Made by a program: the position numbers and the translations under genes. Below are positions 1 to 10,933 of a DNA stretch of 64,000 nt, piece by piece (position 1 is the first letter of the stretch; the number at the start of each line of letters is the position of its first letter). Below the pieces are notes generated by a model, which did not search any database, was not told the origin of the DNA, and was given only the letters and a program-made list of their open reading frames with translations. This DNA is from Lachnospiraceae bacterium (GTDB lineage Bacteria; Bacillota; Clostridia; Lachnospirales; Lachnospiraceae). The stretch is from the NCBI GenBank assembly GCA_900771955.1, contig CAAGPW010000126.1, positions 1-64,000 on the forward strand, written 5' to 3'.

Positions 1-48
1 ATAACCTTTACACTCCAACCGCCGCAAACCTAATATATTTTGACTTGT

Positions 49-68
49 GAGCCTGCATAAGCAGGCTC
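49..68. repeat. Inverted repeat in the leader of the SGNH gene
   Basis: An 8-bp perfect stem (GAGCCTGC / GCAGGCTC) with a 4-base loop ATAA lies 25 bases before the first start codon. No T-run follows on either strand, so it is not a clear intrinsic terminator. It could be the end of an upstream transcript or a leader structure. Confidence 0.5.
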
Positions 69-93
69 AAAACCTATATAAGGAGAAAATGGT

Positions 94-1209
94 ATGCAGT
101 TTGAGATAGATAACAAAAAAGCGATCGCGAACCGGGGAAATCTTTTCCGGTTAAAGCAGGTGATGCGGCGTGCCGAGGCAGGGGAACCGGTTAAGGTCGG
201 ATTTATCGGAGGTTCCATTACGATGGGATGTCTCGCGACCGAGCCGGAGCTCTGTTACGCGTATCGTGTGTATGAATGGTGGAAGAACAAATTCCCTGAA
301 TCAGAAGTTACCTATATTAATGCGGGAATCGGGGCAACAACCTCACAATTTGCAGCCGCGCGTGTTGAAGCCGATCTGCTGACGTATAAACCTGATCTGG
401 TTTTTGTGGAATTTAGCGTAAATGACGATGCAAATGAATTTTTTTTGGAAACTTTTGAAAGTCTGATACGAAAAATCTACACTTTTGACCAAAAAACTGC
501 TATAATAGTCTTAAATAGTGTGCGTTATGACGATGGCGGAAGCGCAGAAGTCTGGCACGCAAAAGTAGCAAGGTATTATGAGCTGCCACAGATCAGTATG
601 CAGAGATCCATTTATCCGGAGGTCGCAGCGGGCAGAATAGAGGCGGAGGCAATTACCGCAGACTATCTGCATCCGAATGATGTCGGACACGAACTGGTTG
701 CAGGTGTGATCAACGGTTTTCTGGAAGAGGTTTTCGCGGACAGAGAACGGGAAGAAGCAAAAACGGTCCGGGAAAAAGAACCGCTGACCAGAGCTTCTTA
801 TGAACATGCCGTGCGTTATCGGAATGATAACTGTGATCCTGTGATAACCGGAGCATGGGAAAAGGATACGGAAAGACAGGATTCTATCACAGACGTGTTT
901 AAATACGGCTGGATGGCATCAAAGCCGGGCTCCTCCATTACATTTCAGGTGGAAGGGAGCGAGATTGCAGTTCAGTACAGAAAGTCGGTGAAACATCCCG
1001 CACCTGTTGCGGAAGTGATTATTGATGGGGATGAGTCACAGGCGGTGAGACTGGATGCAAATTTCGAAGAGACGTGGGGTGACTGCCTGTTCCTTCAGAC
1101 GATTTTAAGGCACGGAAGGAAGGGAGTGCATCTGGTGGAGATCCGGATTTTGGCAGACTGTGGGCAGACAGTAGTACCGTTTTATCTGGCATCAGTGATC
1201 GGCGCATGA
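94..1209 (+). CDS. SGNH/GDSL-family hydrolase with C-terminal beta domain
   Basis: Likely an esterase that removes acyl groups, perhaps acetyl groups on plant glycans. Block I is GGSITMG near residues 40-46 (nucleophile Ser), block II NAGIGA near 77, block III VNDDAN near 109, and block [11 protein letters not shown] near 190 carries the catalytic Asp and His. Residues from about 245 to 371 form a separate region rich in beta-strand-like sequence, possibly a carbohydrate-binding module; this two-part layout resembles CE2/CE17-type acetyl esterases, but that is inference. There is no signal peptide, so action is cytoplasmic. AAGGAG precedes ATG 94. A chemoreceptor follows after 28 bp and a glycosidase fusion after that. 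Confidence 0.75.
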   Translation: MQFEIDNKKAIANRGNLFRLKQVMRRAEAGEPVKVGFIGGSITMGCLATEPELCYAYRVYEWWKNKFPESEVTYINAGIGATTSQFAAARVEADLLTYKPDLVFVEFSVNDDANEFFLETFESLIRKIYTFDQKTAIIVLNSVRYDDGGSAEVWHAKVARYYELPQISMQRSIYPEVAAGRIEAEAITADYLHPNDVGHELVAGVINGFLEEVFADREREEAKTVREKEPLTRASYEHAVRYRNDNCDPVITGAWEKDTERQDSITDVFKYGWMASKPGSSITFQVEGSEIAVQYRKSVKHPAPVAEVIIDGDESQAVRLDANFEETWGDCLFLQTILRHGRKGVHLVEIRILADCGQTVVPFYLASVIGA

Positions 1210-1237
1210 AGAGGCAGACAGGGAGGAAGAAAAAGCC

Positions 1238-3436
1238 ATGGCAAAGAACATTGGGAAAAAAGGAAACGGGGCAGCAGTGAAGGCAAAAATGACAAAGATG
1301 AAGGAAGCGGCAAAGAAGATTAAGGTGCCGAAGTTGTCTCTGGAGGGCGTAAAAATACCAACGCCCGGTATGAAAAAGACGGCGGGAAAGGCAGCAGCGT
1401 CAAAGAAAGGAAACAGCAAGATCGGCTACAAGCTGATATTTGCGTTTTGCGTGCCGGTTGTTCTGATCGTTATTTTGGGAACGGTTTCATATAACCTTTC
1501 CGTGAAAAGCATTAAAAAACAGTATGAGCAGTCTGTCATAGATACCGTGGCATCCATGAGCTTAAACTGCAATCTGCTCTGCGAAAATGTACAGAATAAG
1601 GCGGCGGAGTTTGCAAGCAACGAATACATACAGGCCTATTACACCAAATCCTATAAGGCGAATGCGGCAGAGGCACAGTCCTGCTACCGCTCGGTGCAGA
1701 CAGTGCTTACCACCGTCCGCGGAACTTCCAGTTATATTGCAAACTATGCCGTATTCGGGGAGAATGGAAATGGCGTTACTTCAACGACAAGCAATACACC
1801 GAAGGGTGCGTATGAAGCTTATCTGGAAACAGAAGAAGGCGCGCGTTTCAGTTCCCGTTCCGGCAATGAGAATTACTGGAGCGGTTATCATACATATCTT
1901 GATGAGAATACCGGTTCAAAACCGGAGAGTTATGCGGTTGCTTACACGAGAACGTTTGCAAAGGGAAATGGTTTTATCAGTCTTGATATCACCACAGATG
2001 CGATCCAGGAAGTCCTTACCAACATCGATAATGGAAAGGGTTCCTATGTTGCGCTGTTTACACCGGATCACCGGGTGCTTACCATGCAGGACGGAAGCCT
2101 TGTGACTACCGATCTGTTTGACGGAAGTAATGTTGAGGAAAAAGCACTTGCAGCAGAAGAAACCGGGAATAGTTATGTAAACTTTAACGGAAAAAATTAT
2201 CTGCTTTCCGTTTCTCCGATCGGAACGACCGGAATGGCGGTTGCGAGCATTGTGCCGAAAGCAACGATCCTTTCTACGGCATCCGGTATCCGCAACACGA
2301 CGATCATTATCGTAATTTTAGCATGCGCCATTGCCATGCTGATTGGCAGCATCATGGCACAGGGCATCAGTCGTGAGGTGACAGGGCTGAAAAAGCAGAT
2401 GGATAAAGTATCCGGAGGCGATTTTACAACAGAATTTACAACAAAACGTAATGATGAGTTCAAACTGCTGGCAGGCGGGATGACAGACATGCTGCATAAT
2501 ATCAGACAGCTTATGCAGAATGTGATTGATTTTATTGCTGCGGTGAGTGAGTCCACAGATGGAGTTGCAGGCACGGCAAATACAATGGTAGATTCCATGA
2601 CCGGTATCAATACCGCGATGGAAGAGGTTGCACAGGGCGTTACCAGACAGGCGGAGGATACCGATGTCGGGTTACAGGAAATGACGAAGTTTTCAGACAA
2701 ACTGAATCTGGTTCATGGAAGAACCGGGGATATGAAAGATAATTCCACACAGGCGATGAAAGCAATTGAAAGCGGAAAAGTGATGGTATACGAGCTCTCC
2801 GACAAATCAAAGGCTGCAGCGGAAATCACGGATATCCTGATTCAGAATATTGCAGATGTAGAGGAAAATTCAAAGAGTATCGGAAGTATTATCGCAACGA
2901 TCAGCGAGATCGCAGAGCAGACAAACCTGCTTTCCCTAAATGCGTCTATTGAGGCGGCGCGTGCCGGAGAGGCAGGAAAAGGCTTTGCAGTTGTAGCGGA
3001 GGAAATCCGGAAGCTGGCAGATCAGTCGGCGGAGGCTGGAAGCCATATCCGTCAGATTGTCGGTGTGATCCAGCAGAAAACACAGATCACCGCGGATTCC
3101 GCAAAGCGTGCGGAAGAGTTTTTGAAGAATCAGGCAGAGTCCATTGAGGGCACGGTCGATATCTTCAGTGAGATCAACACGAATGTAACCGATCTGATCC
3201 AGGTGCTCGGTGAAGTGACAGCCAGCATGGAGGAGATGGTTTCGGACAAAGAAAAAGTATTTGATTCTATTCGCAGTATTGCTGCCGTTTCTGAGGAGAC
3301 AGCAGCTTCGGCGGAAGAAGTAACAGCAACGGTAAATGGTCAGCTTACGGATGCTCAGAAGCTGGCAGCAGCAGCAGAGGAACTGGATCAGGAGGTTTCC
3401 AGACTGCAGGATGCACTGAGCAAGTATCAGGTATAA
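1238..3436 (+). CDS. Methyl-accepting chemotaxis protein with basic N-terminal extension
   Basis: Transmembrane chemoreceptor that would signal to CheA/CheW. A Lys/Ala-rich cytoplasmic extension of about 60 residues precedes TM1 (about 65-84), which is unusual. An extracellular sensing region (about 90-345) resembles a double-Cache fold, then TM2 (about 352-375), a HAMP segment and a long coiled-coil signalling domain. The conserved hairpin tip reads [20 protein letters not shown] around residue 565. No C-terminal CheR/B tether pentapeptide is seen. GGAGG lies before ATG 1238. It sits between a hydrolase and a glycosidase with short gaps, so it may be co-transcribed with sugar-use genes and sense a related ligand. 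Confidence 0.93.
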   Translation: MAKNIGKKGNGAAVKAKMTKMKEAAKKIKVPKLSLEGVKIPTPGMKKTAGKAAASKKGNSKIGYKLIFAFCVPVVLIVILGTVSYNLSVKSIKKQYEQSVIDTVASMSLNCNLLCENVQNKAAEFASNEYIQAYYTKSYKANAAEAQSCYRSVQTVLTTVRGTSSYIANYAVFGENGNGVTSTTSNTPKGAYEAYLETEEGARFSSRSGNENYWSGYHTYLDENTGSKPESYAVAYTRTFAKGNGFISLDITTDAIQEVLTNIDNGKGSYVALFTPDHRVLTMQDGSLVTTDLFDGSNVEEKALAAEETGNSYVNFNGKNYLLSVSPIGTTGMAVASIVPKATILSTASGIRNTTIIIVILACAIAMLIGSIMAQGISREVTGLKKQMDKVSGGDFTTEFTTKRNDEFKLLAGGMTDMLHNIRQLMQNVIDFIAAVSESTDGVAGTANTMVDSMTGINTAMEEVAQGVTRQAEDTDVGLQEMTKFSDKLNLVHGRTGDMKDNSTQAMKAIESGKVMVYELSDKSKAAAEITDILIQNIADVEENSKSIGSIIATISEIAEQTNLLSLNASIEAARAGEAGKGFAVVAEEIRKLADQSAEAGSHIRQIVGVIQQKTQITADSAKRAEEFLKNQAESIEGTVDIFSEINTNVTDLIQVLGEVTASMEEMVSDKEKVFDSIRSIAAVSEETAASAEEVTATVNGQLTDAQKLAAAAEELDQEVSRLQDALSKYQV

Positions 3437-3470
3437 AAAAAACTGACCTGAAAAAATCTGGAGGACAGGA

Positions 3471-5774
3471 ATGTTTCGGGAAGATTTTGCATGGGGCGTT
3501 GCGAGCAGCGCCTATCAGATAGAAGGAAGAGATAAAGAAGACGGCTGTGGAAAAAGCATATGGGATACCTTTACCGAAGAGGGACGTGTCTTTGAAAATC
3601 AGAACGCATATGTGAGCTGTGATGAGATTCACCGTTACAGGGAAGATTTTGCGCTGATGCGTCTGCTTGGGATTAAAGCATACCGTTTTTCCTTAAGCTG
3701 GGCAAGAATCCTGCCGGAGGGAACCGGACGGGTCAATGAAAAGGCGATCGCGCTGTACCGCGATATGATCCTTGAGATGAAAAAAAACGGGATCATGCCG
3801 TATATTACGCTGTATCACTGGGAATTTCCACAGGCACTTCAGGATAAAGGCGGATGGCTGAATGAGGATGTGATCGCATGGTTCGGGGAGTATGCGAAGG
3901 TTGTCGCAGAGAATTTTTCCGATCTGTGTGACAAGTTTTTTACGTTAAATGAACCGCAGTGTTTTGTCGGGCTCGGACATCTCTCTGGTGTACATGCGCC
4001 GGGAAAGAAGATGGCGGTAAAGGATACGTTTCAGATCGCGCACAATGCGTTGCGCGCGCATGGGCAGGCAGTCATCAATCTGCGTAAATACGCGAAGCGT
4101 GAGATAAAGATCGGTTACGCGCCGACCTGCGGTGTGGCATATCCGGCGACAGACAGACCGGAAGACATCGAAGCGGCAAAGAAGGTCTATTTCGGGTTTT
4201 ATAATCCGGTCAATAACTGGACCTGGAATGTAGCATGGTTTTCCGATCCGGTGTTCCTCGGACATTATCCGAAGGAAGGACTGGAGAAATATAAAGAATA
4301 TCTGCCAAAGATAACGAAGGAAGATATGGAACTGATCCATCAGCCGATCGATTTTATGGGGCAGAATATTTATAACGGGTACCCGGTGCGTGCGGGAGCA
4401 GACGGAGAGCCGGAGTTCGTGGAGCGGACACCGGGATTCCCGAAGACAGCAGCGAACTGGCCGGTAACGCCGGACGCATTTTACTGGGGAGTGAGATTCC
4501 TTTCAGAGCGCTATAAACTGCCGTTATATATCACGGAAAATGGCATGTCCTGCCACGATAATGTGTCGCGTGACGGCAGAGTACATGACCCAAACCGCAT
4601 TCAGTTTCTGGATGAATATCTGTCTGCACTGCAGAAGGCAAATGATGACGGTGCAGATGTCAGGGGCTATTTCTTATGGACGTTCCTTGACAACTTTGAG
4701 TGGGATAAAGGGTACAATGAAAGATTTGGAATCATATATGTAGATTTTGCAACACAAAAAAGGATAGTGAAGGATTCTGCCTACTGGTACCAGAAGGTCA
4801 TAGAATCCAACGGAAGGAAGCTTGGAGTGAACAAACAGGAGATACCAATTTTATTTTTGAACCCGGTATTTACGCATAATATCTGGGGAGGAACAAGACT
4901 GCGCACCGATTTCGGGTATGATGTGGAAGGCGACGATATTGGCGAGTGCTGGGGCGTTGCGGCACATCAGAACGGAGACGACACGATCCGCGAGGGCATT
5001 TATGCGGGGAAAAAGCTGTCCCAGTTGTGGAAAGAAGAGCCGGGACTTTTCGGAAATGTGGATATTGACCGTTTCCCGCTGCTTATTAAGATCATTGATG
5101 CAAAGGCGGACTTAAGTATTCAGGTACATCCGAATGACGCATATGCAAAGGTAAATGAGAACGGATCTTTCGGCAAGACCGAGTGCTGGTATATCATTGA
5201 CTGCCCGGAAAATGCGTCTCTCGTGATCGGACACAATGCAAAGACCAAAGAGGAACTCAGTGATATGATCCATCAGGGAAGATGGAAAGAATTTATCCGT
5301 GAGATCCCGGTAAAGAAAGGGGATTTCATCCAGATTGATCCTGGTACGGTTCATGCGATCAAAGGCGGACTTATGATCCTTGAGACACAGCAGAACAGTG
5401 ATATCACCTATCGTGTTTATGACTATGACAGACTTTCCAACGGAAAGCTGAGAGAACTGCATATTGAAAAGAGTATCGATGTCATCACAGTTCCGGCAAA
5501 ATCCGTGGAGGACAGCGTAAAATCTGCGGCACACGTGGAAAAGAACAAGTTAAATGAACTCTATGCATGCCAGTATTACAAGGTATTTAAGATTGAACTG
5601 GACGGTAAGATGGAATTCGAGCAGGAATATCCGTTCCTTATTATGTCTGTGCTTGACGGAGATGCCCTCTTAAACGGACAGCGCATTAAAAAGGGAGACC
5701 ATTTTATTCTGCCGAACGGTTATGGAAAAGTGGAACTTCAGGGAAATCTGGAGATCATTGCATCCACGATCTGA
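3471..5774 (+). CDS. GH1 beta-glucosidase fused to class I mannose-6-phosphate isomerase
   Basis: One uninterrupted 767-residue frame encodes two enzymes. Residues 1-445 are a complete GH1 glycosidase: acid/base Glu161 in TLNEP and nucleophile Glu356 in YITENG. Residues about 456-767 are a complete ManA-type isomerase interconverting mannose-6-P and fructose-6-P; the zinc ligands fall in QVHPND (Gln551, His553), KTEC (Glu571) and TVHAI (His628). The linker is only about 10 residues. A possible internal start, GTG 4827 (Val453), has GGAAGGAAG six bases upstream, so a free isomerase could also be made. Cytoplasmic, no signal peptide; GH1 may act on imported or phosphorylated glucosides or mannosides. 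GGAGG precedes ATG 3471. A bidirectional terminator follows. Confidence 0.93.
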   Translation: MFREDFAWGVASSAYQIEGRDKEDGCGKSIWDTFTEEGRVFENQNAYVSCDEIHRYREDFALMRLLGIKAYRFSLSWARILPEGTGRVNEKAIALYRDMILEMKKNGIMPYITLYHWEFPQALQDKGGWLNEDVIAWFGEYAKVVAENFSDLCDKFFTLNEPQCFVGLGHLSGVHAPGKKMAVKDTFQIAHNALRAHGQAVINLRKYAKREIKIGYAPTCGVAYPATDRPEDIEAAKKVYFGFYNPVNNWTWNVAWFSDPVFLGHYPKEGLEKYKEYLPKITKEDMELIHQPIDFMGQNIYNGYPVRAGADGEPEFVERTPGFPKTAANWPVTPDAFYWGVRFLSERYKLPLYITENGMSCHDNVSRDGRVHDPNRIQFLDEYLSALQKANDDGADVRGYFLWTFLDNFEWDKGYNERFGIIYVDFATQKRIVKDSAYWYQKVIESNGRKLGVNKQEIPILFLNPVFTHNIWGGTRLRTDFGYDVEGDDIGECWGVAAHQNGDDTIREGIYAGKKLSQLWKEEPGLFGNVDIDRFPLLIKIIDAKADLSIQVHPNDAYAKVNENGSFGKTECWYIIDCPENASLVIGHNAKTKEELSDMIHQGRWKEFIREIPVKKGDFIQIDPGTVHAIKGGLMILETQQNSDITYRVYDYDRLSNGKLRELHIEKSIDVITVPAKSVEDSVKSAAHVEKNKLNELYACQYYKVFKIELDGKMEFEQEYPFLIMSVLDGDALLNGQRIKKGDHFILPNGYGKVELQGNLEIIASTI

Positions 5775-5832
5775 TGGATGCGGATAAAACCAGCAGAACA
5801 CACGGAGTGAGAGAACAGCAGAAGACAAAATA

Positions 5833-5874
5833 AAAAGACAGCAGATTACGGCGTTGCCATATCTGCTGTCTTTT
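5833..5874. terminator. Bidirectional terminator between the GH1-ManA gene and the L,D-transpeptidase
   Basis: A 13-bp stem (AAAAGACAGCAGA / TCTGCTGTCTTTT) has T-runs on both strands. It ends the rightward GH1-ManA transcript and overlaps the last codons of the convergent L,D-transpeptidase gene. Confidence 0.85.
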
Positions 5875-7345
5875 CTGCATCCGGATCTTCATAGGAATAG
5901 GCATTGGAGATCTTTGCCGATTTGGAAGTCAGGGAGACCGGCTCTCTGTAGTAAGCGACAACCGGAGTACCGACTTCAATGTTCTGATAAATTGCTTCGG
6001 CACAGTCAAATGGAACATTGACGCAGCCATGTGAACCGGAGTTTACATAAATATTTCCACCGAAAGCGCTGCGCCAGTCAGCATCATGGATACCGACATT
6101 ATACGCAAACGGCATAAAATAAGTCACATTTGATTCGTAATCCTCACCCTTTAAGACAGCCGGACTCTGGCGGTATACGATCTTAAAGATACCGTCCGGG
6201 GAACCGTTGCCGTTTGAAAGCTTTCCGGAGACAATGTCAGATTCGGTCACGAGCGTGCCCTCTTTATAATACCAGAGATGCTGATTGGTATAATCGATCT
6301 CCACATAGGTATTTCCGATATCGTCCGCAGCTCGGGATATCGCACGCTGTTCGTAGACCGGTTCTCTTGAGATGGCAGAGCCGGTGGCGAGATCAGCCGT
6401 GATCTGTTCTGCTTCCTTCTTTTTATCAACTACCCAGCCGTAATCGCCTCCGCCCACTAAAACGGTATCGCCCTTTGAGGTAATGAAGTTGCGTTTGCGG
6501 CCGTAAGTATTGTATTTGCTTGCAAGCGACTGGACATAGGAAGTGAGCTTTGTCTGGTTTAAGGATACGCTGTAATCTGAGCTGACATCGATCCAGCCTG
6601 CAGTCGTACTGCGATCAAGAACTTCATCCTGGTCGCCAATGTCATAGGTGATCGTGGTGGAGAGCCAGGTGTTTATGTTATCCATGCAGGCGGTCAGTGC
6701 GGGATCATCCGAGGTGACCGCAGGTGCAAGGTAATCCGCATCTGTTAAGGTCAGTTCTGTCTCGCCGGAAGAAACGGCATTGGTAACATCCTTTAAAACC
6801 TGGTCTGCTAACAGGTGTGTGCCGGGTGTCTCAGCCACCAGCGTATATCCGTCATCTGTTTTTTCGATGTGTGCGTCGGTCGGTTCCGTGATGTTTTCCG
6901 GAAGAAAACAGGGAAGCGCTAAAACCGCATCGGACAAAAGCCCGCTGTCATATGATACTGTCGTCTTTAAAGTGAGCGCAGTTCCGGAAAACAGAGATTT
7001 CGACCACTTCCAGGAGTTTTGTCCTTTAAGGAGCTTTTCTTCTTCCGAGCCGGGAACATAGGTATAATCGATATCGGATGCACTGATATGATATTTGTTC
7101 CCATCCCGGTCATAAATGGTGAGAAGATAAGAAGCGGTCTCATCCTTTATTTTTTCCCTTGCCTCATCCGCAGTCATGCCGCCCACGGAAAGGCCGTTGA
7201 TTTCAGTGCGCAACAAAAAGTGCGAATGAAAATAAAATGCGAAAATAATGTATAGAGCAAGAAGCAGCAGCAGCGGAATACCAAAGCCGAGGATAAGGCC
7301 TGCTGCGGGAGAAGAACGCCGCCGTCTTTTTCTTTTTTTTGCCAT
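5846..7345 (-). CDS. Membrane-anchored L,D-transpeptidase (YkuD domain)
   Basis: Cross-links peptidoglycan stem peptides (3-3 type) outside the membrane. A basic KKRKRRRR start is followed by one membrane anchor (about 13-38). Two repeats of the peptidoglycan-binding type seen in Firmicute L,D-transpeptidases span about 85-330. The YkuD catalytic domain covers about 343-470 with the SHGCVNVP signature, catalytic Cys441 and His439. The 499-residue length is typical of this two-part family. The C-terminal 30 residues are acidic and probably disordered. AAAGGA lies before the ATG. It stands alone, convergent with the glycosidase gene. Confidence 0.93.
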   Translation of the reverse strand: MAKKRKRRRRSSPAAGLILGFGIPLLLLLALYIIFAFYFHSHFLLRTEINGLSVGGMTADEAREKIKDETASYLLTIYDRDGNKYHISASDIDYTYVPGSEEEKLLKGQNSWKWSKSLFSGTALTLKTTVSYDSGLLSDAVLALPCFLPENITEPTDAHIEKTDDGYTLVAETPGTHLLADQVLKDVTNAVSSGETELTLTDADYLAPAVTSDDPALTACMDNINTWLSTTITYDIGDQDEVLDRSTTAGWIDVSSDYSVSLNQTKLTSYVQSLASKYNTYGRKRNFITSKGDTVLVGGGDYGWVVDKKKEAEQITADLATGSAISREPVYEQRAISRAADDIGNTYVEIDYTNQHLWYYKEGTLVTESDIVSGKLSNGNGSPDGIFKIVYRQSPAVLKGEDYESNVTYFMPFAYNVGIHDADWRSAFGGNIYVNSGSHGCVNVPFDCAEAIYQNIEVGTPVVAYYREPVSLTSKSAKISNAYSYEDPDAEKTADMATP

Positions 7346-7590
7346 AATAGATCCTTTCTGTATCTAACCTTTTGTTTATTACCTAAGATAGCATAAAAAC
7401 ATAAAAAAGGGTAGTAAAAAAAACAGGTATTTGATGGAATGAAGAAAAAATTAAGAAAAACGGTTAATGATGGGTGGAGCTATGTTTCAGAATATGTTTT
7501 CTGACCGGAAAAAATGAGAAGAAAAGATTGTTTTTTTTAGGGGAAAAGAATAAAATAATTCTAAAAAGCAACAGATTTGAGGGGGAGCAT

Positions 7591-8760
7591 ATGGTCGAGC
7601 TGTTTGCAAAAATATTTTTAAAAGATTCAAAAGATATAAAAGATCCGGTGGTGCGAAGGGGATATGGAAGGATTAGCTGCATTGTCGGAATTGTTTTAAA
7701 TATTCTCCTGTTTGCAGGAAAATACATAGTGGGAATGTTAAGCAGATCGGTCGCTATCATGGCGGATTCCTTTAATAACCTGTCAGATGCCGGATCTTCG
7801 GTGATCACGCTGGTTGGATTCCAGATGGCGGGAAAGAAAGCGGATCTGGAGCATCCGTTCGGTCATGGCAGAGTGGAGTACCTTTCCGGTCTTATCGTGT
7901 CGGCAATGATCCTGATCATGGGTGTGGAGCTGCTTCGCACCTCAGCAAAGAAGATCCTGCATCCGGAGGTGGTGGACACCAGCTCTGCGGCATTTTTGGT
8001 GCTGATTCTGGCGATTTTCGTAAAACTTTACATGGCTTATTATAATAGGAAGATAGGGAAAAAAATCGATTCCGCGGCAATGCGGGCGACTGCGATGGAC
8101 AGCTTCAGCGATGTGGTGACGACTTCTGTTGTATTGATCTCCATGCTGATCACAAAATTTACCGGGCGCAATGTGGATGGAGTCTGTGGTGTGCTGGTTG
8201 CGCTTTTCATTTTGAGAACCGGATATGAAGCCGCCAGGGATACCTTAAGCCCGCTGCTCGGCCAGGCACCTGATCCGAAGTTTGTAAATCAGATCGAGCA
8301 GATCGTCATGTCGCACGGGCAGATCGTTGGAATGCATGACCTGATCGTGCATGATTATGGACCCGGAAGATGTATGATATCATTGCATGCGGAAGTGCCG
8401 GGAGACGGAGGCATTTATGAGATGCATGATCTGATAGACTCCATCGAACGGGAACTGAAGGAAAAATTAAACTGTGACGCGGTCATACATATGGACCCGA
8501 TCAATGTTAATGACGAAGAGGTTGCCCGCATGAAACAGAAGGTGCTTGCAGCCATACAGCAGCAGAATCCCCGCATGAGTATCCACGATTTCAGAATGAT
8601 CCAGGGACCGACGCACACGAATGTTGTGTTTGACATCGTGCTGCCCGGAGACTGTAAGATGAGTGATAAAGAGACGAAGGAATGGATCGCGGATCTGATG
8701 CGCTGGAAATTTGGAAATGTATATGCTATCGTGAATGTGGATCATGATTATACGAGATAA
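7591..8760 (+). CDS. Cation diffusion facilitator family transporter
   Basis: Exports divalent metal ions (Zn, Mn, Fe or Co) in exchange for protons. The start at ATG 7591 is chosen because GAGGGGGAG lies directly upstream; an in-frame ATG at 7474 has no such site. The 389-residue product has about six membrane helices, metal-site residues in MADSFNNLSDAG and HPFGHGRVEY, and a cytoplasmic C-terminal ferredoxin-like domain after about residue 205 with His-rich stretches (HGQIVGMHDLIVHDY). Metal specificity cannot be read from the sequence. No riboswitch-like structure was recognised in the 245-bp upstream gap. Confidence 0.92.
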   Translation: MVELFAKIFLKDSKDIKDPVVRRGYGRISCIVGIVLNILLFAGKYIVGMLSRSVAIMADSFNNLSDAGSSVITLVGFQMAGKKADLEHPFGHGRVEYLSGLIVSAMILIMGVELLRTSAKKILHPEVVDTSSAAFLVLILAIFVKLYMAYYNRKIGKKIDSAAMRATAMDSFSDVVTTSVVLISMLITKFTGRNVDGVCGVLVALFILRTGYEAARDTLSPLLGQAPDPKFVNQIEQIVMSHGQIVGMHDLIVHDYGPGRCMISLHAEVPGDGGIYEMHDLIDSIERELKEKLNCDAVIHMDPINVNDEEVARMKQKVLAAIQQQNPRMSIHDFRMIQGPTHTNVVFDIVLPGDCKMSDKETKEWIADLMRWKFGNVYAIVNVDHDYTR

Positions 8761-8828
8761 ATTTATGAAGCTGTATCAAAGGAAATAATGCGAAAGTTTG
8801 GAAAAAATGTGCAGAATAGCGGAAAATA

Positions 8829-8837
8829 TGATATAAT
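8829..8837 (+). promoter_or_regulatory. Extended -10 promoter for the Cache chemoreceptor
   Basis: TGATATAAT is a perfect extended -10 (TGnTATAAT) 71 bases before the receptor start. No good -35 is present at 17 bp, as often seen with extended -10 promoters. Confidence 0.5.
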
Positions 8838-8907
8838 AATTCTAATATATATCAGTTGATGTAGGCTTTTGTGGAAAACTACAGAAGAAACAGGAGGGAG
8901 AACAGGT

Positions 8908-10701
8908 ATGAAAACAAAAGCAAAAACCAGAAGTGTAAAGACGTTACTCATGTCTTTGTGTATGGGAAATGTACTGATAGCCTGTCTGATCATCGGGATT
9001 GTGGCAATCGTCAGTATCCGTTCCACGACCACTATGGCGGTCAAAAATTATGAGGACGCGATGAGTAGTGGCTACAATGAGGAGATCAAGTCAGAGGTTC
9101 AGTCCGTGATCACAGTTCTGCAGGCAGAATATGATAAACAGCAGGCCGGTGATCTGACCGAGGATGAGGCAAAGAAGGAAGCTGCAGAGATCGTGCGCGC
9201 AATGCGTTACGGGGATGAAGGTGACGGATATTTCTGGATCGATGACACGGATTATACGCTTATCATGCATCCGATCCTGCCGGATCAGGAGGGCAATAAC
9301 CGTCATGATCTCGAAGATCAGAACGGAGTCATGATCATTCAGGAGATCATGAAAGTCGCAGACAGTGCAGACGGCGGCGGCTACAATGAATTTTATTTTA
9401 CCAAGTCAGATGGTGTGACGGTTGCGCCAAAAGTTGCGTATTCCCAGATCTTTAAACCGTGGGGATGGGTTGTTTCCACAGGAAATTATGTAGATGATAT
9501 GCAGACGGAAATGCAGGCCGTTAAAAACAGCATAAATACCAGATTTATCAGGCTGTGTATAGTAATTGCGATCGTTGCGGTGGCGATGGCAGTTGTGGCA
9601 CTGTTTATCTCAAAAATTCTGGGTAACCGGATCTGCGAACCGTTAGGCCGTATCCAGAGTCTTGCAACACGTCTTTCGGATGGTGACCTGACCGAGGCGA
9701 TCAATGTAAGGGATGAGAGCGAGCTTGGCAGAACAGCGGAAGCGCTTAACGAGGCACAGGAAAATATGGTAGAGCTGATTTCAAATATCAGCACAACTTC
9801 AGAAAATCTTGCAGGAGCCATTCAGACATTTAATAAGAATTTCTCAACGATGGAGGAATCCATTATGAATGTTTCCACAGCAGTCGGGGAGATCGCAGAG
9901 AATACAACGACGCAGGCACAGTCCACTAATGAAGCAGCGGACAGCATTGAGGATATGGCACACGGAATTGCGACTACTTCACAGGAAGTCGGATCACTTG
10001 GCGACAATGCGAAGACCATGCAGGATTACTCTGATAAGTCCATGGATGCGTTGCAGAAGCTGATCGAGGTTAATACGAAGACCAAGTCAGACATTGATTC
10101 CATGTATACACAGACAGAAAGCACGAACGATTCTGTCACAAAGATCAGTCAGGCAGCTACGCTGATCACGGAGATTTCTTCCCAGACCAATCTGCTTTCC
10201 TTAAATGCTTCTATTGAGGCAGCACGTGCCGGAGAAGCGGGAAAAGGCTTTGCAGTTGTAGCGGAGGAGATCGGAAATCTTGCAACACAGTCGGCACAGA
10301 CGGCAACTGAGATCAATGAGATCATCAAAGAACTGACAGATAATTCTGAAAAGTCCATGCAGATCATGCAGACAATGAATGAGGCGGCAGAGCTTCAGGT
10401 GGGTACATTAGAGAGTACCAAGGAGATGTTCCATGGACTGAAGGAAGCACTGAATGCATGCGTGGAGGCCGTAGAGACGATCACAGACCGGATTTCAACG
10501 ATCAATGCGCAGCGTGACAGGGTCACACAGGATATTGAGACATTAAACCGCCTGGCGACCGATAATGCGGCATCTACCCAGGAGACATCGGCAATGTCTA
10601 CTGAGCTTGATGAGGTAGTAAAACATTCATCCGGAATTGTTCAGACTCTGCTGAATGATGTTCAGATTCTGGTGGATAATACGAAAAAATTTAAATTATA
10701 A
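8908..10701 (+). CDS. Methyl-accepting chemotaxis protein, single-Cache type
   Basis: Chemoreceptor of 597 residues from ATG 8908, chosen for AGGAGGGAG just upstream. TM1 is near residues 12-35. The outer domain carries the sCache signature [12 protein letters not shown] and [13 protein letters not shown], known from receptors for small organic acids and similar ligands. TM2 is near 208-235, then HAMP and the signalling coiled coil with hairpin tip [20 protein letters not shown]. It has its own promoter and terminator, so it is a monocistronic unit. The ligand is unknown. Confidence 0.93.
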   Translation: MKTKAKTRSVKTLLMSLCMGNVLIACLIIGIVAIVSIRSTTTMAVKNYEDAMSSGYNEEIKSEVQSVITVLQAEYDKQQAGDLTEDEAKKEAAEIVRAMRYGDEGDGYFWIDDTDYTLIMHPILPDQEGNNRHDLEDQNGVMIIQEIMKVADSADGGGYNEFYFTKSDGVTVAPKVAYSQIFKPWGWVVSTGNYVDDMQTEMQAVKNSINTRFIRLCIVIAIVAVAMAVVALFISKILGNRICEPLGRIQSLATRLSDGDLTEAINVRDESELGRTAEALNEAQENMVELISNISTTSENLAGAIQTFNKNFSTMEESIMNVSTAVGEIAENTTTQAQSTNEAADSIEDMAHGIATTSQEVGSLGDNAKTMQDYSDKSMDALQKLIEVNTKTKSDIDSMYTQTESTNDSVTKISQAATLITEISSQTNLLSLNASIEAARAGEAGKGFAVVAEEIGNLATQSAQTATEINEIIKELTDNSEKSMQIMQTMNEAAELQVGTLESTKEMFHGLKEALNACVEAVETITDRISTINAQRDRVTQDIETLNRLATDNAASTQETSAMSTELDEVVKHSSGIVQTLLNDVQILVDNTKKFKL

Positions 10702-10730
10702 GATACATAAATACATTTCATGCAATTAAA

Positions 10731-10773
10731 AGACTGCAGATGTTGAGGGAAGTCAATGTCTGCAGTCTTTTTC
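10731..10773 (+). terminator. Intrinsic terminator of the Cache chemoreceptor gene
   Basis: A 10-bp stem AGACTGCAGA / TCTGCAGTCT followed by TTTTT lies 30 bases after the receptor stop codon. Confidence 0.85.
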
Positions 10774-10933
10774 TGTCATGGATTTCTGTCATAAAAAATT
10801 TTCATTCTTCATATCATGTATATTAGGTGCCGTGCACCGAAAGGAAAAAGGTGAATAGAAATGCAAAAAAATGGATATGATTAGAATATGAAAAAGCAGA
10901 GTTTTATAACTTGTTCTGAAGGAAAGGAAAAAA

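Noticed and set aside
49..68. Hairpin at the left edge as an intrinsic terminator
   Set aside because: Good stem but no T-run on either side; kept only as an inverted repeat.
7346..7590. Metal riboswitch in front of the cation efflux gene
   Set aside because: No recognisable conserved core or terminator/antiterminator pair; the region is AT-rich with no strong stems.
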